Shown here piece by piece: positions 35,718-44,032 of a stretch of DNA of 64,000 bases (its first letter is position 1; every line of letters starts with the position of its first letter). The DNA is taken from NCBI RefSeq assembly GCF_004343305.1, contig NZ_SMAF01000011.1, positions 1-64,000 of the forward strand, written 5' to 3'. The translations under genes and the position numbers were made by a program. The notes beneath the pieces were generated by a model. It was not told the origin of the DNA. It did no database searches and saw only the letters and a list, made by a program, of their open reading frames with translations. The DNA is from Pseudofulvimonas gallinarii. Lineage in GTDB: Bacteria; Pseudomonadota; Gammaproteobacteria; Xanthomonadales; UBA2363.

Positions 35718-37046
35718 ATGGCCGTGAGCTACGTCAGCACGCGTGGCGGCTCTCCAGCGGTAGGCCTGTCCGCGGCGATCGCCGCCGGGCTGGCAGCCGA
35801 TGGCGGCCTGTACGTGCCGGCGCATTTCCTGCGCGCGCCGCTGGATGCCCTCGCCGGCGCCGGCGATCTGGCGGACACGGCTTCGGCGCTGCTGTCGCCG
35901 TTCTTCTCCGGTGACCCCCTCGCTGCAGACCTGCCCGCCATCGCTCGCGCCGCGCTGGATTTCCCGGTGCCGTTGCGTGCGCTGCGGGGCGATGACAGCG
36001 CCTGGCTGCTGGAACTGTTCCATGGTCCCACGGCCGCTTTCAAGGATGTCGGCGCGCGCTTTCTGGCCGAAGTCCTTGCGCGGCTGCCCGATGCGGCGCC
36101 ATTGCGCACCGTGCTGGTGGCGACGTCCGGTGACACCGGCGCCGCCGTTGCCGCGGCCTTCCATCGACGCCCGGGCTTCCGCGTCGTGATCCTCTATCCG
36201 GATGGCCGGGTGTCGCCGCGGCAGGCGCACCAGCTCGGTGCCTTCGGCGACAACGTGCTTGCCCTGCGTGTCCAGGGCAGTTTCGACGACTGCCAGGCGC
36301 TGGTGAAGCAGGCCTTTTCCGACGTCGGGCTGCGTGCACGGGCGCCGCTGCTGTCGGCCAACAGCATCAGCCTGGGCCGCTTCCTGCCGCAGATGGGCTA
36401 CTACACGCTGGCCGCCTTCGCGCAGCAGCGCGCCGGCGGGCCGCCGCTGAACTTCATCGTGCCGACCGGCAACCTCGGCAACGCCTGCGCGGCCCTGATG
36501 GCGAAGTCGATGGGCGTGCCGATCGGCACCGTGGCACTGGCCTGCAATGCCAATCGCACGCTGCCGGATTTCCTCGCCGGCGCCGACTACACCCCGCGCG
36601 CCAGCGTCGCCACCCTGGCCAATGCCATGGACGTCGGCGCACCCAGCAACATCGAGCGCCTGCGCTGGCTGTATCCCGATGCCGTGGCGCTGCGTGCGGC
36701 GGTGCCGGCGGCAAGCTTCGACGATGCGCAGATCCGCGGACAGATCGTGCGCGCGGAACGTGAGCACGGCGTTGCCGTCTGCCCGCACACCGCCTGTGGC
36801 CTGGCGATGCTGGCCCGGCTGCGCGAACGCGGTGACACGCGGCCGTGGGCCATCGCCGCCACCGCCCACCCGGCCAAGTTCGACAGCATCGTCGAGCCGC
36901 TGCTGCAACGTGCTGTGCCGGTTCCCCCTGCGCTGGCGTCATTGCTTGAACGTCCGGCGCAGGCCGATCCCCTAGCCGCCGACTACCCGCCGCTGCGTCG
37001 CATGTTGCTTCATCCGGGTCGCGAGCTGACCGAAAGGTTCGGTTGA
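35718..37046 (+). CDS. thrC: Threonine synthase
   Basis: This 442-residue PLP enzyme makes threonine from O-phosphohomoserine. The PLP-lysine is Lys109 in FHGPTAAFKDVGARF; the phosphate loop is PTGNLGNACA, and TSGDTGAAVAAAF binds the cofactor. ATG at 35718 (MAVSYVSTRGG) matches the family N-terminus; the open frame reaches back into thrB. It is the last thr gene; downstream DNA abruptly turns AT-rich. Confidence 0.96.
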   Translation: MAVSYVSTRGGSPAVGLSAAIAAGLAADGGLYVPAHFLRAPLDALAGAGDLADTASALLSPFFSGDPLAADLPAIARAALDFPVPLRALRGDDSAWLLELFHGPTAAFKDVGARFLAEVLARLPDAAPLRTVLVATSGDTGAAVAAAFHRRPGFRVVILYPDGRVSPRQAHQLGAFGDNVLALRVQGSFDDCQALVKQAFSDVGLRARAPLLSANSISLGRFLPQMGYYTLAAFAQQRAGGPPLNFIVPTGNLGNACAALMAKSMGVPIGTVALACNANRTLPDFLAGADYTPRASVATLANAMDVGAPSNIERLRWLYPDAVALRAAVPAASFDDAQIRGQIVRAEREHGVAVCPHTACGLAMLARLRERGDTRPWAIAATAHPAKFDSIVEPLLQRAVPVPPALASLLERPAQADPLAADYPPLRRMLLHPGRELTERFG

Positions 37047-37091
37047 CATGTTTGTTGTGTAAAGTTACAAATATAAATCAACTAGTTGCTT

Positions 37092-37100
37092 GGAGGAGGG
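37092..37100 (+). promoter_or_regulatory. Strong ribosome binding site deciding the start at 37108
   Basis: GGAGGAGGG lies seven bases before ATG 37108. A TTG at 37090 in the same frame would sit inside this site and is therefore not the start. Confidence 0.8.
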
Positions 37101-37107
37101 TCTTGCT

Positions 37108-37623
37108 ATGATTTTCGTTAAAGTTCTTTCAGTCTTGTTCAGTTTGGCGCTGCTCTGCGGTAATGCCCATGGGGGTCAGGAAGAATACTTTTCCCTTGAA
37201 TTGGAATTGAAGGTGAACAGTCAAGTCGTTGCCACCCCATCGCTGACGGTAAGGGCGGATACCCCCGCACGCGTGATGGTGGAGGACCAGTCTGGCATTT
37301 GGAGCGGAGCGATGTTCTCAGTCCGTGTCAAGCCGAGTGCGGAAAAAGGGGATCAGGTCGCGGTGCTGACGGAACTGGTAATCCACGAGAAGCGGGGCGA
37401 TGATTGGATTCTCGCAGCAGAAGCGACGATTCAGTCTATTCCTACATACTTTAATGAAGAGCCGGCGGTCGTAACGGTACCGGCCGCCGGTGCGTCACGA
37501 TTGGCCGGTTCGATGCTCACTATTGCTCTGGTGGTGCAGCCCATAAATCCCGATGGGTCTTCGCGGATCAGTGTGGGTCCAAACGGACGTTTTGGGGTAG
37601 CGCTGGCAGGAAGCTGGCGATGA
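37108..37623 (+). CDS. Low-GC orphan secreted protein, 3' end altered by an ISL3 element
   Basis: This 171-residue frame starts with a good signal peptide (MIFVKVLSVLFSLALLCGNA, cut near AHGG). The mature part is beta-rich (LELELKVNSQVVATPSLTVR, later LTELVIHEKRGDDWILAAEA) and matches no family I recognise. Base composition is far lower in GC than thrC or yheS. The last 22 or so codons, from about 37555, lie in sequence that begins GGGTCTTCGCGGATCAG and belongs to the ISL3 element, so the native C-terminus is probably lost. It likely arrived by transfer together with, or before, the IS. Confidence 0.65.
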   Translation: MIFVKVLSVLFSLALLCGNAHGGQEEYFSLELELKVNSQVVATPSLTVRADTPARVMVEDQSGIWSGAMFSVRVKPSAEKGDQVAVLTELVIHEKRGDDWILAAEATIQSIPTYFNEEPAVVTVPAAGASRLAGSMLTIALVVQPINPDGSSRISVGPNGRFGVALAGSWR

Positions 37624-38412
37624 CCTTGAGCTTGAGGTAGTCCTCGTCGCGATAGCCGTAGGCGCTGCGCTGGATGACGCGGATCTTGTTGTTCAGCCCT
37701 TCCACCAGGCCAAGGCTGACCTTGTTGCCGGGTGTGCAGTAGGCGGCGATGCCGTCCCAGTGCCGCTCGATCATTCGCGCGAACTTCTGGTACGGCGCGA
37801 GCCGCTGCCAGCGCAGGCTCTGCTTCCAGTGCTCGAAGAACGCCCGTGCGCCACGCTCGGTGCGATAGCTCCATAACTGGCCGAAGGATTCCTTGAGCAG
37901 GTAAGCCGTGCTCAGGCGCTTGTTGGCCGCCAACAGCTTCTTGAGTGCTTTACGCCCATCCAGGCTGAGGTTCTCGCGGTTGGATAGCAGGGTGTAGCGC
38001 TGGCCCTTGATGTAGCTGCGGTCCTGGCCCTGCAGACGCTTGTACTCGTCCCGTCGCACCTGGTCGAGCGCCTCGGACAGGTGGCGCATGATGTGGAACT
38101 TGTCGAACACGATGGCAGCATTGGGCGCGTTCTTGCCGACCGAGGTACGGAATGGGCGCCATATGTCCATCACCGCCAGCTCGATGCGAGCGCTCTTTTT
38201 CGGCCCAAGATCGGCGAAAAACTGGTCAATGTCCGCTTCCGTGCGGCCACTGCCGCCGAACCAGATCGGCCGCCCGCGCTCCAGGTCGCTGACCACGACG
38301 CGGTAGTCGTTGCCCTTGTGGATGGCGATCTCGTCGATGCCGATCGCCCGCGGCGCCGGCTTCCAGTGATGGATCGACTTCCAGTTCTTCGATGCCTCAC
38401 GGTGGGCGTTAC
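37555..38412 (-). mobile_element. Truncated ISL3-family insertion sequence
   Basis: Only the transposase 3' two-thirds and one end (outer sequence GGGTCTTCGCGGATCAG at 37555) remain. The other end is missing; the remnant stops about 12 bases before the yheS ATG. No target duplication can be tested. Confidence 0.75.
37568..38412 (-). pseudogene. ISL3-family transposase, 5'-truncated
   Basis: The surviving 280 residues hold the DDE catalytic core: Asp in AIGIDEIAIHKG, Asp in LAVMDIWRPF and Glu in LGLVEGLNNKIR, with the usual FDKFHIMRHLSEALD and KGQRYTLLSNREN between. The N-terminal zinc-ribbon and helix-turn-helix part (about 150 residues) is absent. Although the frame stays open further upstream, that sequence is antisense to yheS. 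The element is therefore unlikely to transpose by itself. Confidence 0.88.
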
Positions 38413-38423
38413 ACTGCCCCCCC

Positions 38424-40358
38424 ATGATCCGACTAACCGACTTCGCGCTGCGGCGCGGCGGGCGGCTGTTGCTGTCCGAAGTGAGCCTGACCCTGCATCC
38501 TGGCTGGCGCGTGGGCGTGATCGGCCGGAACGGCTGCGGCAAGTCCAGCCTGTTCGCGGCGCTGCTGGGCCATCTCGACGGCGACAGCGGCAGCATCGAC
38601 CGGCCGCGCGGCCAGCGCGTCGCCACCGTCGCCCAGGAAACGCCGGCACTGCCGGATGCGGCCATCGACTACGTCATCGGTGGCGATGCCGAACTGTCCG
38701 CGGCGCTGGTCGCCGAAGCCGCCGCGCAGGCCGCCGACGACCACGAAGCGGCGGCGCGTGCGCACCATCGCATCGAGGAGCTCGACGGCTATGACGCCCG
38801 CGCGCGCGCCGGACGGCTGCTGCACGGCCTGGGCTTTACCGCGGAAACGCATGACACGCCCGTGCGTGAATTCTCCGGCGGCTGGCGCGTGCGCCTGAAC
38901 CTGGCACGGGCGCTGATGGCGCCCTCGGACCTGCTGCTGCTCGACGAACCGACCAACCACCTCGACCTCGACGCCGTCGTCTGGCTGGAAGACTGGCTGC
39001 GCCGCTACGAAGGCACGCTGCTGGTGATCTCGCACGACCGCGAGTTCCTCGATGGCGTCGCCACGCACATCGTCCACCTGCATGAAGGGCGCGCGCGCCT
39101 GTACACCGGCGACTACACCAGCTTCGAGCGCCAGCGCGCCGAACAGTTGCGCCAGCAGCAGATCGCCCACGAGAAGGAGCAGGTCGAGCGCGCACACCTG
39201 CAGTCATTCATTGACCGCTTCAAGGCCAAGGCCAGCAAGGCGAAGCAGGCGCAGTCACGCATGAAGCGCCTGGAAAAGCTCGCCGGCACGGAAGCCGTCC
39301 GCGCCGAAAGCCCGTTCCGTTTCAGCTTCGCACCGCCGCAGCGGCTGCCGTCGCCACTGTTGCGGCTGGATGATCTTTCCGCCGGCTACAGTGCCGACAG
39401 CTCGCTTCGCCAGCATGATCCGGATGTGCCGGCGGCGCAGGCCGGCCAGGCGAAGACCGTGCTGACCGGCGTGAAGTTCTCGCTGGAGCCCGGCGAGCGC
39501 GTCGCGCTGCTGGGCCCGAACGGCGCCGGCAAGTCGACGCTGGTGAAGACGCTGGTCGGCGACCTGCCGCCGCTGGCCGGCGAGCGCCTGGCGCACAAGG
39601 ACCTGCGCATCGGCTACTTCGCCCAGCACACGGTGGAATCGTTGCGCGAAGGCGCCACGCCCATGGACCACCTGCGCGACATCGCGCCCGGCGTCGCCGA
39701 ACAGGTGTTGCGCAATTACCTGGGCAGCTGGAATTTCGCCGGCGAGCGTGCGTTCGAAAACGTCGACACCTTCTCCGGCGGCGAGCGCGCGCGCGTCGCG
39801 CTGGCGCTGATCGCCTGGCACAAACCGAACGTGCTGCTGCTCGACGAACCCACCAACCACCTCGACCTGGACATGCGCGAGGCGCTCGCCGAGGCGCTGG
39901 CCGACTTCGGCGGCGCGCTGGTGCTGGTTGCGCATGATCGCCACCTGATTGGCCTGGTCTGCGACACCTTCTGGCGGGTGGCCGAGGGTTCGGTCAGCGA
40001 ATTCAACGGCGACCTTGACGACTATGCGCGCTGGCTGCGTGGCCGCGACAGCGATACGGGTGGCGCCGGCAAGGGCGCGGGTGCGGAAGACGACGACGCG
40101 CGTGAATCAGCCAAGGAGCGCCGTCGCGCCGCCGCCGAACAGCGTGCGCGCGAAAAACCCGTTCGCGACCGCCTGAAGAAGATCGAGACCCGGCTGGCGA
40201 CGATCGAAAGCGACCGCGCCACGCTGGAAACGCAGCTCGCCGATCCCGAGCTGTACAGCAGTCGCAGCGACGATTTCGCGGCGCTGCTGCAACGACAGCG
40301 TGCGCTGGTGACCGAGCAGGAAACGCTCGAGGAAGAATGGCTGAACCTGCAGTCATGA
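38424..40358 (+). CDS. yheS: ABC-F family ATPase YheS
   Basis: This 644-residue soluble protein has two ABC domains and no membrane part. Walker A motifs are GRNGCGKSS and GPNGAGKST, the signatures are FSGGWRVRLNLA and FSGGERARVALA, and both Walker B motifs read LLLDEPTNHLDLD. The linker region between domains (RAHLQSFIDRFKAKASKAKQ) is the P-site tRNA-interaction motif of ABC-F factors. Close similarity to E. coli YheS is visible throughout. It probably acts on stalled ribosomes. The ISL3 remnant lies directly upstream, so its promoter may be IS-derived. Confidence 0.95.
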   Translation: MIRLTDFALRRGGRLLLSEVSLTLHPGWRVGVIGRNGCGKSSLFAALLGHLDGDSGSIDRPRGQRVATVAQETPALPDAAIDYVIGGDAELSAALVAEAAAQAADDHEAAARAHHRIEELDGYDARARAGRLLHGLGFTAETHDTPVREFSGGWRVRLNLARALMAPSDLLLLDEPTNHLDLDAVVWLEDWLRRYEGTLLVISHDREFLDGVATHIVHLHEGRARLYTGDYTSFERQRAEQLRQQQIAHEKEQVERAHLQSFIDRFKAKASKAKQAQSRMKRLEKLAGTEAVRAESPFRFSFAPPQRLPSPLLRLDDLSAGYSADSSLRQHDPDVPAAQAGQAKTVLTGVKFSLEPGERVALLGPNGAGKSTLVKTLVGDLPPLAGERLAHKDLRIGYFAQHTVESLREGATPMDHLRDIAPGVAEQVLRNYLGSWNFAGERAFENVDTFSGGERARVALALIAWHKPNVLLLDEPTNHLDLDMREALAEALADFGGALVLVAHDRHLIGLVCDTFWRVAEGSVSEFNGDLDDYARWLRGRDSDTGGAGKGAGAEDDDARESAKERRRAAAEQRAREKPVRDRLKKIETRLATIESDRATLETQLADPELYSSRSDDFAALLQRQRALVTEQETLEEEWLNLQS

Positions 40359-40437
40359 CGCGGGCCGTCGTGAAAGCGGCGAACGGATCCGGAGCCGCTA
40401 CGCTGGCCGGCATGAAGCAGCCGTGAACATCGTTGCG

Positions 40438-41382
40438 ATGAGCCGCAACACCCGGGCATCGTCAGTGCCAGCCGCAGGGCAAGCCGCCAGCATGTTGCGC
40501 GTTGTTCTTGCAGCGCTGTTGATCGGCGCGGCGGAGGCGCACGCCGCAAACACCGTGCGCCTGCCGGACTGGGTCTGCGCGCATGCCGATGCCCTGTTCG
40601 TCGATGGATTTTCCGGTGCTGCGGCCGTCGTCCGGCAATCCTCCGGAGGCGCCGGCGGTGCCGCTCCTGGCGCACAGTCGCGCACGGTGAACGTGCCCGG
40701 CTACGGCTCGCATACCTACTACCTGTATGTCCCGACGCGGCATGCGTCGATCCGGCCGATGCCGGTGCTGCTGGCGCTGCATGGCGCTGCCGGATCCGCG
40801 TCGATGGCACAGCTGGCGGCGCAATGGCTGCGCGACGACTGGATCACCGCGGCGGAGGCAGGCGGTTTCCTCGTTGTCGCACCGGCCGCGACCGGCAGCA
40901 GCGGCGGCTGGGTCGTACCACCACCATCACCCAGCGACTACAGCATTTTCGAGGCGGCGCTGGCCGACGCCGAAGCCGCTTATGACATCGACCGCTCGCG
41001 GCGCATCGGCTGGGGTTTTTCCGCGGGCGCGCATGTCATGCATGACCTCGGCTTCAACCACTACAGTGCGACCCTTCATATCGACACGCTGGCGGCGTTC
41101 GCCGTCGGCGCCGGCACCATGTCGGCACTGGCCTGTGGCCCGGAACCGGATTGCACGGCCATGGTGTCGTCGGCGTCGCGGAAGATTCCCGTGAGCATCC
41201 ACATCGGCGACAGTGATCCGGTGCAGCCGTATGCGGCAGCGGACCGGGGACGTCTGCTGGCGCAGGGTTGGGTGGAAGGCGACACGCTGTTCTACACGCC
41301 GTTTGCAGGCGGCCACGAATACCACTACTCGCATCTTGCGCAGGTGTGGTCGGACCTCTGCCGGTTCCAGGTCCTGCCCTGA
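40438..41382 (+). CDS. Secreted alpha/beta hydrolase (PHB-depolymerase/esterase-like)
   Basis: This 314-residue protein has a leader followed by a signal helix (MLRVVLAALLIGAAEAHAA). The hydrolase core shows the nucleophile Ser195 in GWGFSAGAH, an oxyanion-type LLALHGAAGS, Asp in GDSDPVQPY and His in GGHEYHYSH. Family members are feruloyl or polyhydroxybutyrate esterases, all exported. Residues near the mature N-terminus read DALFVDGF, a motif also found at the C-terminus of the next gene product. Start is uncertain: GTG 40423, ATG 40438 and ATG 40492 are all possible; the last gives the shortest classic signal. Confidence 0.8.
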   Translation: MSRNTRASSVPAAGQAASMLRVVLAALLIGAAEAHAANTVRLPDWVCAHADALFVDGFSGAAAVVRQSSGGAGGAAPGAQSRTVNVPGYGSHTYYLYVPTRHASIRPMPVLLALHGAAGSASMAQLAAQWLRDDWITAAEAGGFLVVAPAATGSSGGWVVPPPSPSDYSIFEAALADAEAAYDIDRSRRIGWGFSAGAHVMHDLGFNHYSATLHIDTLAAFAVGAGTMSALACGPEPDCTAMVSSASRKIPVSIHIGDSDPVQPYAAADRGRLLAQGWVEGDTLFYTPFAGGHEYHYSHLAQVWSDLCRFQVLP

Positions 41383-41482
41383 GCGCCTGGCCGGCGTGAG
41401 CCGGATTGCACGATTCCTGCGCCTACTGGATCGAGATGACAGACGGATGCCCCGCTGTCCCGAACCGGTCCAGGAGATCCTG

Positions 41483-43903
41483 ATGAACATGCTTTGCTCT
41501 ATTGCCCGCGCGAGTGCCACATCCGCACTTGTCGCGATGGTGCTGGCCGTCGGCCTGGTGATGCCGACGCAGGCCTCGGCGCCTGTATCGCCGGGGAGGA
41601 CGTCGGCAGCACCGGGCCACCCGCCGAAGCCGGAAGGATTGTCGTGGTCGGGCGTGGCCGATCAGGGCGGTACGAGGAGTGGCGCACAGGGGCGGATCAC
41701 CGTATCGACGGCCGGCGAACAGGAGCCGGCGTCCAGTCCGCCGACCGCCCGCTACGACCGCGATGATGAAGAATCCCGCGAGATCGACGGGCTGCCTCGC
41801 CTTGAGATCCGCCTGCAGCAGGCGCGCTTCGATCCGCTGGTCGATGGCGTGACGGTGCTGCCGGCACTGGCGCAGCCGAGCCGAGGCGGCGACGGGACGA
41901 CGTATCGCATCGTCCAGTTCAAGGGGCCGTTGCGCGAGGCGTGGCGCGATGCGCTCGTCCGCCAGGGCGCGACCATCCTCGAGTACGTCCCCGACTTCGC
42001 GCTGCTGGTGCGCGTCGATGCGACGCGTTCGACGCAGCTGGACGATGTCGAAGGCGTGCGCTGGACCGGTCCATTCGTGCCGGCTTTCCGGCTTGCCAGC
42101 GAGCTGGTCGACGATGCGTTGGCGCCGCGCTCGGGTCATCGCATCGATCTGGTCGTGCGCGGATTCGCCGGCGAGGACGATGCATCGCTGCGGGTAGCGC
42201 TGCGCGCTGCGGGTGCCGAGGTGGGCGATCATGCAGTCGATGCGGGCGGAGGCGCCATCGTCCGCGCCACGGCACCGGCATCGTCGCTGATCGAGCTGGC
42301 ATCGCTGCACGCGGTCGCCTGGATCGAACCTGTCCAGGTATTCACCTACAGCAACGCTGTCGCGCGCAGCAACCAGCTGACGGCCAAGGAGCATGTCGAA
42401 CAGAGCTACGGCCTGTTCGGCGCCGGTCAGGCCGTGGCGGTGGTCGACAGTGGCCTGAGCAGCGGCAATCCGGCGACGGTGCATGCCGATTTCAGCGGTC
42501 GCGTGCTAGGCGGTACCTCGGGACCCGGCAGTTGCGGACATTGGGCCGACACCAACGGCCACGGCACCCATGTCGCCGGTTCGGTCCTGGGCAGTGGCGC
42601 ACGCAGCGGCAGCAGTCCGGCCGCCAACCAGTACGCCGGCTCGCAGGCCGGCATCGCGCCGAAGGCAGGACTGCTGGTCTGGGCCACCTGCGATGACTTC
42701 AGCGGCCTGCCAGTCAATCCCTACGAGGCGCTGTGGTCGCCGATCTACGCGTTCAATACGGCGGTGCGCACCAGCAACAATTCCTGGGGCACTGCTGGCT
42801 CGGCCGGCGCCTACACGACGTTCACCCGTGAAACCGACCGCTTCGTCAGCGACTACTTCGACATGGCCATCGTCTTTGCGGCCGGCAACGATGGCAACGA
42901 CCAGGATGTCGATGGCGTGTCCGACATGGGCACGGTGATGGCACCTTCGACCGCAAAGAACGTGATCACCGTCGGCGCATCGGAGAACCTGCGCGCCAGC
43001 GGCGGCTACAACCCGGGCGGACCATGCGCGAGCTACGGCGAGTGCTGGCCGAACAAGTTCATGCTGCCGCCGCTGGCCGGCGACCGTCTGTCCAACCACC
43101 CGGATGGCATGGTGGCGTTCTCCGGCCGTGGTCCGACGCGCAGTGGCCGCCTCAAGCCCGATATCGTCGCGCCGGGGACCAATATCGTGTCGGCACAGTC
43201 GGAAATGACGGCCAATACCGGTTGGGGCGTCTTCAATCCCTACTACCAGTTCCAGGGCGGTACCAGCATGGCCTCGCCGCTGGTCGCCGGCGGCGTGGCC
43301 GTGGTGCGCGAATTCTTCCAGGTCGGCTACAACCACAGTGCCACCGCGGCGCTGGTCAAGGCCACGCTGCTCAACGGTGCCTGGGACATGTCGCCGGGCC
43401 AGTATGGTGCCGGCGCGCAGCAGGATGTCTGGCGCCGGCCGGACGTCCACCAGGGCTGGGGCACGATGGATCTGTCGCGCACGCTGGTCGGCAGCCCGAC
43501 GCGCGCCCACACCTTCTGGGAGGTCTACCCCGGCCTGCAGACCGGCCAGCAGTGGCAGTCCGAGGTCTTTGTGGCGGCTGCCGGCAGCGAGCTGCGCGTG
43601 CAGCTGGTGTGGATCGACAAACCCGGCATGGAAGCCACGCACGGCGCCCTGGTGAACGACCTGGATCTGGAAGTCGTCGCGCCGGACGGCAGCGTCCACT
43701 ACGGTTTCGCCGGCCTGGTCGGCCAGCAGCGGGACCGCTATAACAATGCCGAGGGCGTGCGCCTGGCCGCCGCGGCGGCGGGGCGCCATGTGGTCCGCGT
43801 GCGCGGCTTCAACGTGCCGATGGGGCCGCAGCCGTTCTCGATGGCAGTGAACGGCCATCTTGCCAATGACGTGATTTTCCGCAACGGCTTCGATCCGGGC
43901 TGA
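41483..43903 (+). CDS. Secreted subtilisin-like S8 serine protease
   Basis: This 806-residue exported protease has a signal peptide (ATSALVAMVLAVGLVMPTQA) and an inhibitory propeptide-like region up to about residue 300. The catalytic triad is Asp322 (VVDSGLS), His360 (NGHGTHVAG) and Ser595 (GGTSMASP). A C-terminal jelly-roll/P-like domain follows (LRVQLVWIDKPGMEATHG, NDLDLEVVAPDG). The protein ends in DVIFRNGFDPG. CAGGAG at 41471-41476 supports ATG 41483. It probably digests external proteins. Confidence 0.93.
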   Translation: MNMLCSIARASATSALVAMVLAVGLVMPTQASAPVSPGRTSAAPGHPPKPEGLSWSGVADQGGTRSGAQGRITVSTAGEQEPASSPPTARYDRDDEESREIDGLPRLEIRLQQARFDPLVDGVTVLPALAQPSRGGDGTTYRIVQFKGPLREAWRDALVRQGATILEYVPDFALLVRVDATRSTQLDDVEGVRWTGPFVPAFRLASELVDDALAPRSGHRIDLVVRGFAGEDDASLRVALRAAGAEVGDHAVDAGGGAIVRATAPASSLIELASLHAVAWIEPVQVFTYSNAVARSNQLTAKEHVEQSYGLFGAGQAVAVVDSGLSSGNPATVHADFSGRVLGGTSGPGSCGHWADTNGHGTHVAGSVLGSGARSGSSPAANQYAGSQAGIAPKAGLLVWATCDDFSGLPVNPYEALWSPIYAFNTAVRTSNNSWGTAGSAGAYTTFTRETDRFVSDYFDMAIVFAAGNDGNDQDVDGVSDMGTVMAPSTAKNVITVGASENLRASGGYNPGGPCASYGECWPNKFMLPPLAGDRLSNHPDGMVAFSGRGPTRSGRLKPDIVAPGTNIVSAQSEMTANTGWGVFNPYYQFQGGTSMASPLVAGGVAVVREFFQVGYNHSATAALVKATLLNGAWDMSPGQYGAGAQQDVWRRPDVHQGWGTMDLSRTLVGSPTRAHTFWEVYPGLQTGQQWQSEVFVAAAGSELRVQLVWIDKPGMEATHGALVNDLDLEVVAPDGSVHYGFAGLVGQQRDRYNNAEGVRLAAAAAGRHVVRVRGFNVPMGPQPFSMAVNGHLANDVIFRNGFDPG

Positions 43904-43983
43904 GCATCACGCCGGGGCCGACGCCGGCTGCACGCCGCGGCCGGCTCGCCCTTCAGGGCTGAATGCGTCCTCGGCGACGGTGG

Positions 43984-44014
43984 ACGCCGCGTCTCGCAGG
44001 TTGAGACGCGGCGT
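43984..44014 (+). terminator. Hairpin between S8 protease and lhr
   Basis: Perfect 12-bp stem (ACGCCGCGTCTC / GAGACGCGGCGT) with a 7-nt loop, ending 18 bases before the lhr ATG. Only TT follows, so it may be either a terminator for the protease gene or a 5' element that hides the lhr start region. Confidence 0.5.
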
Positions 44015-44032
44015 TACCATGATCGCTTCGAC

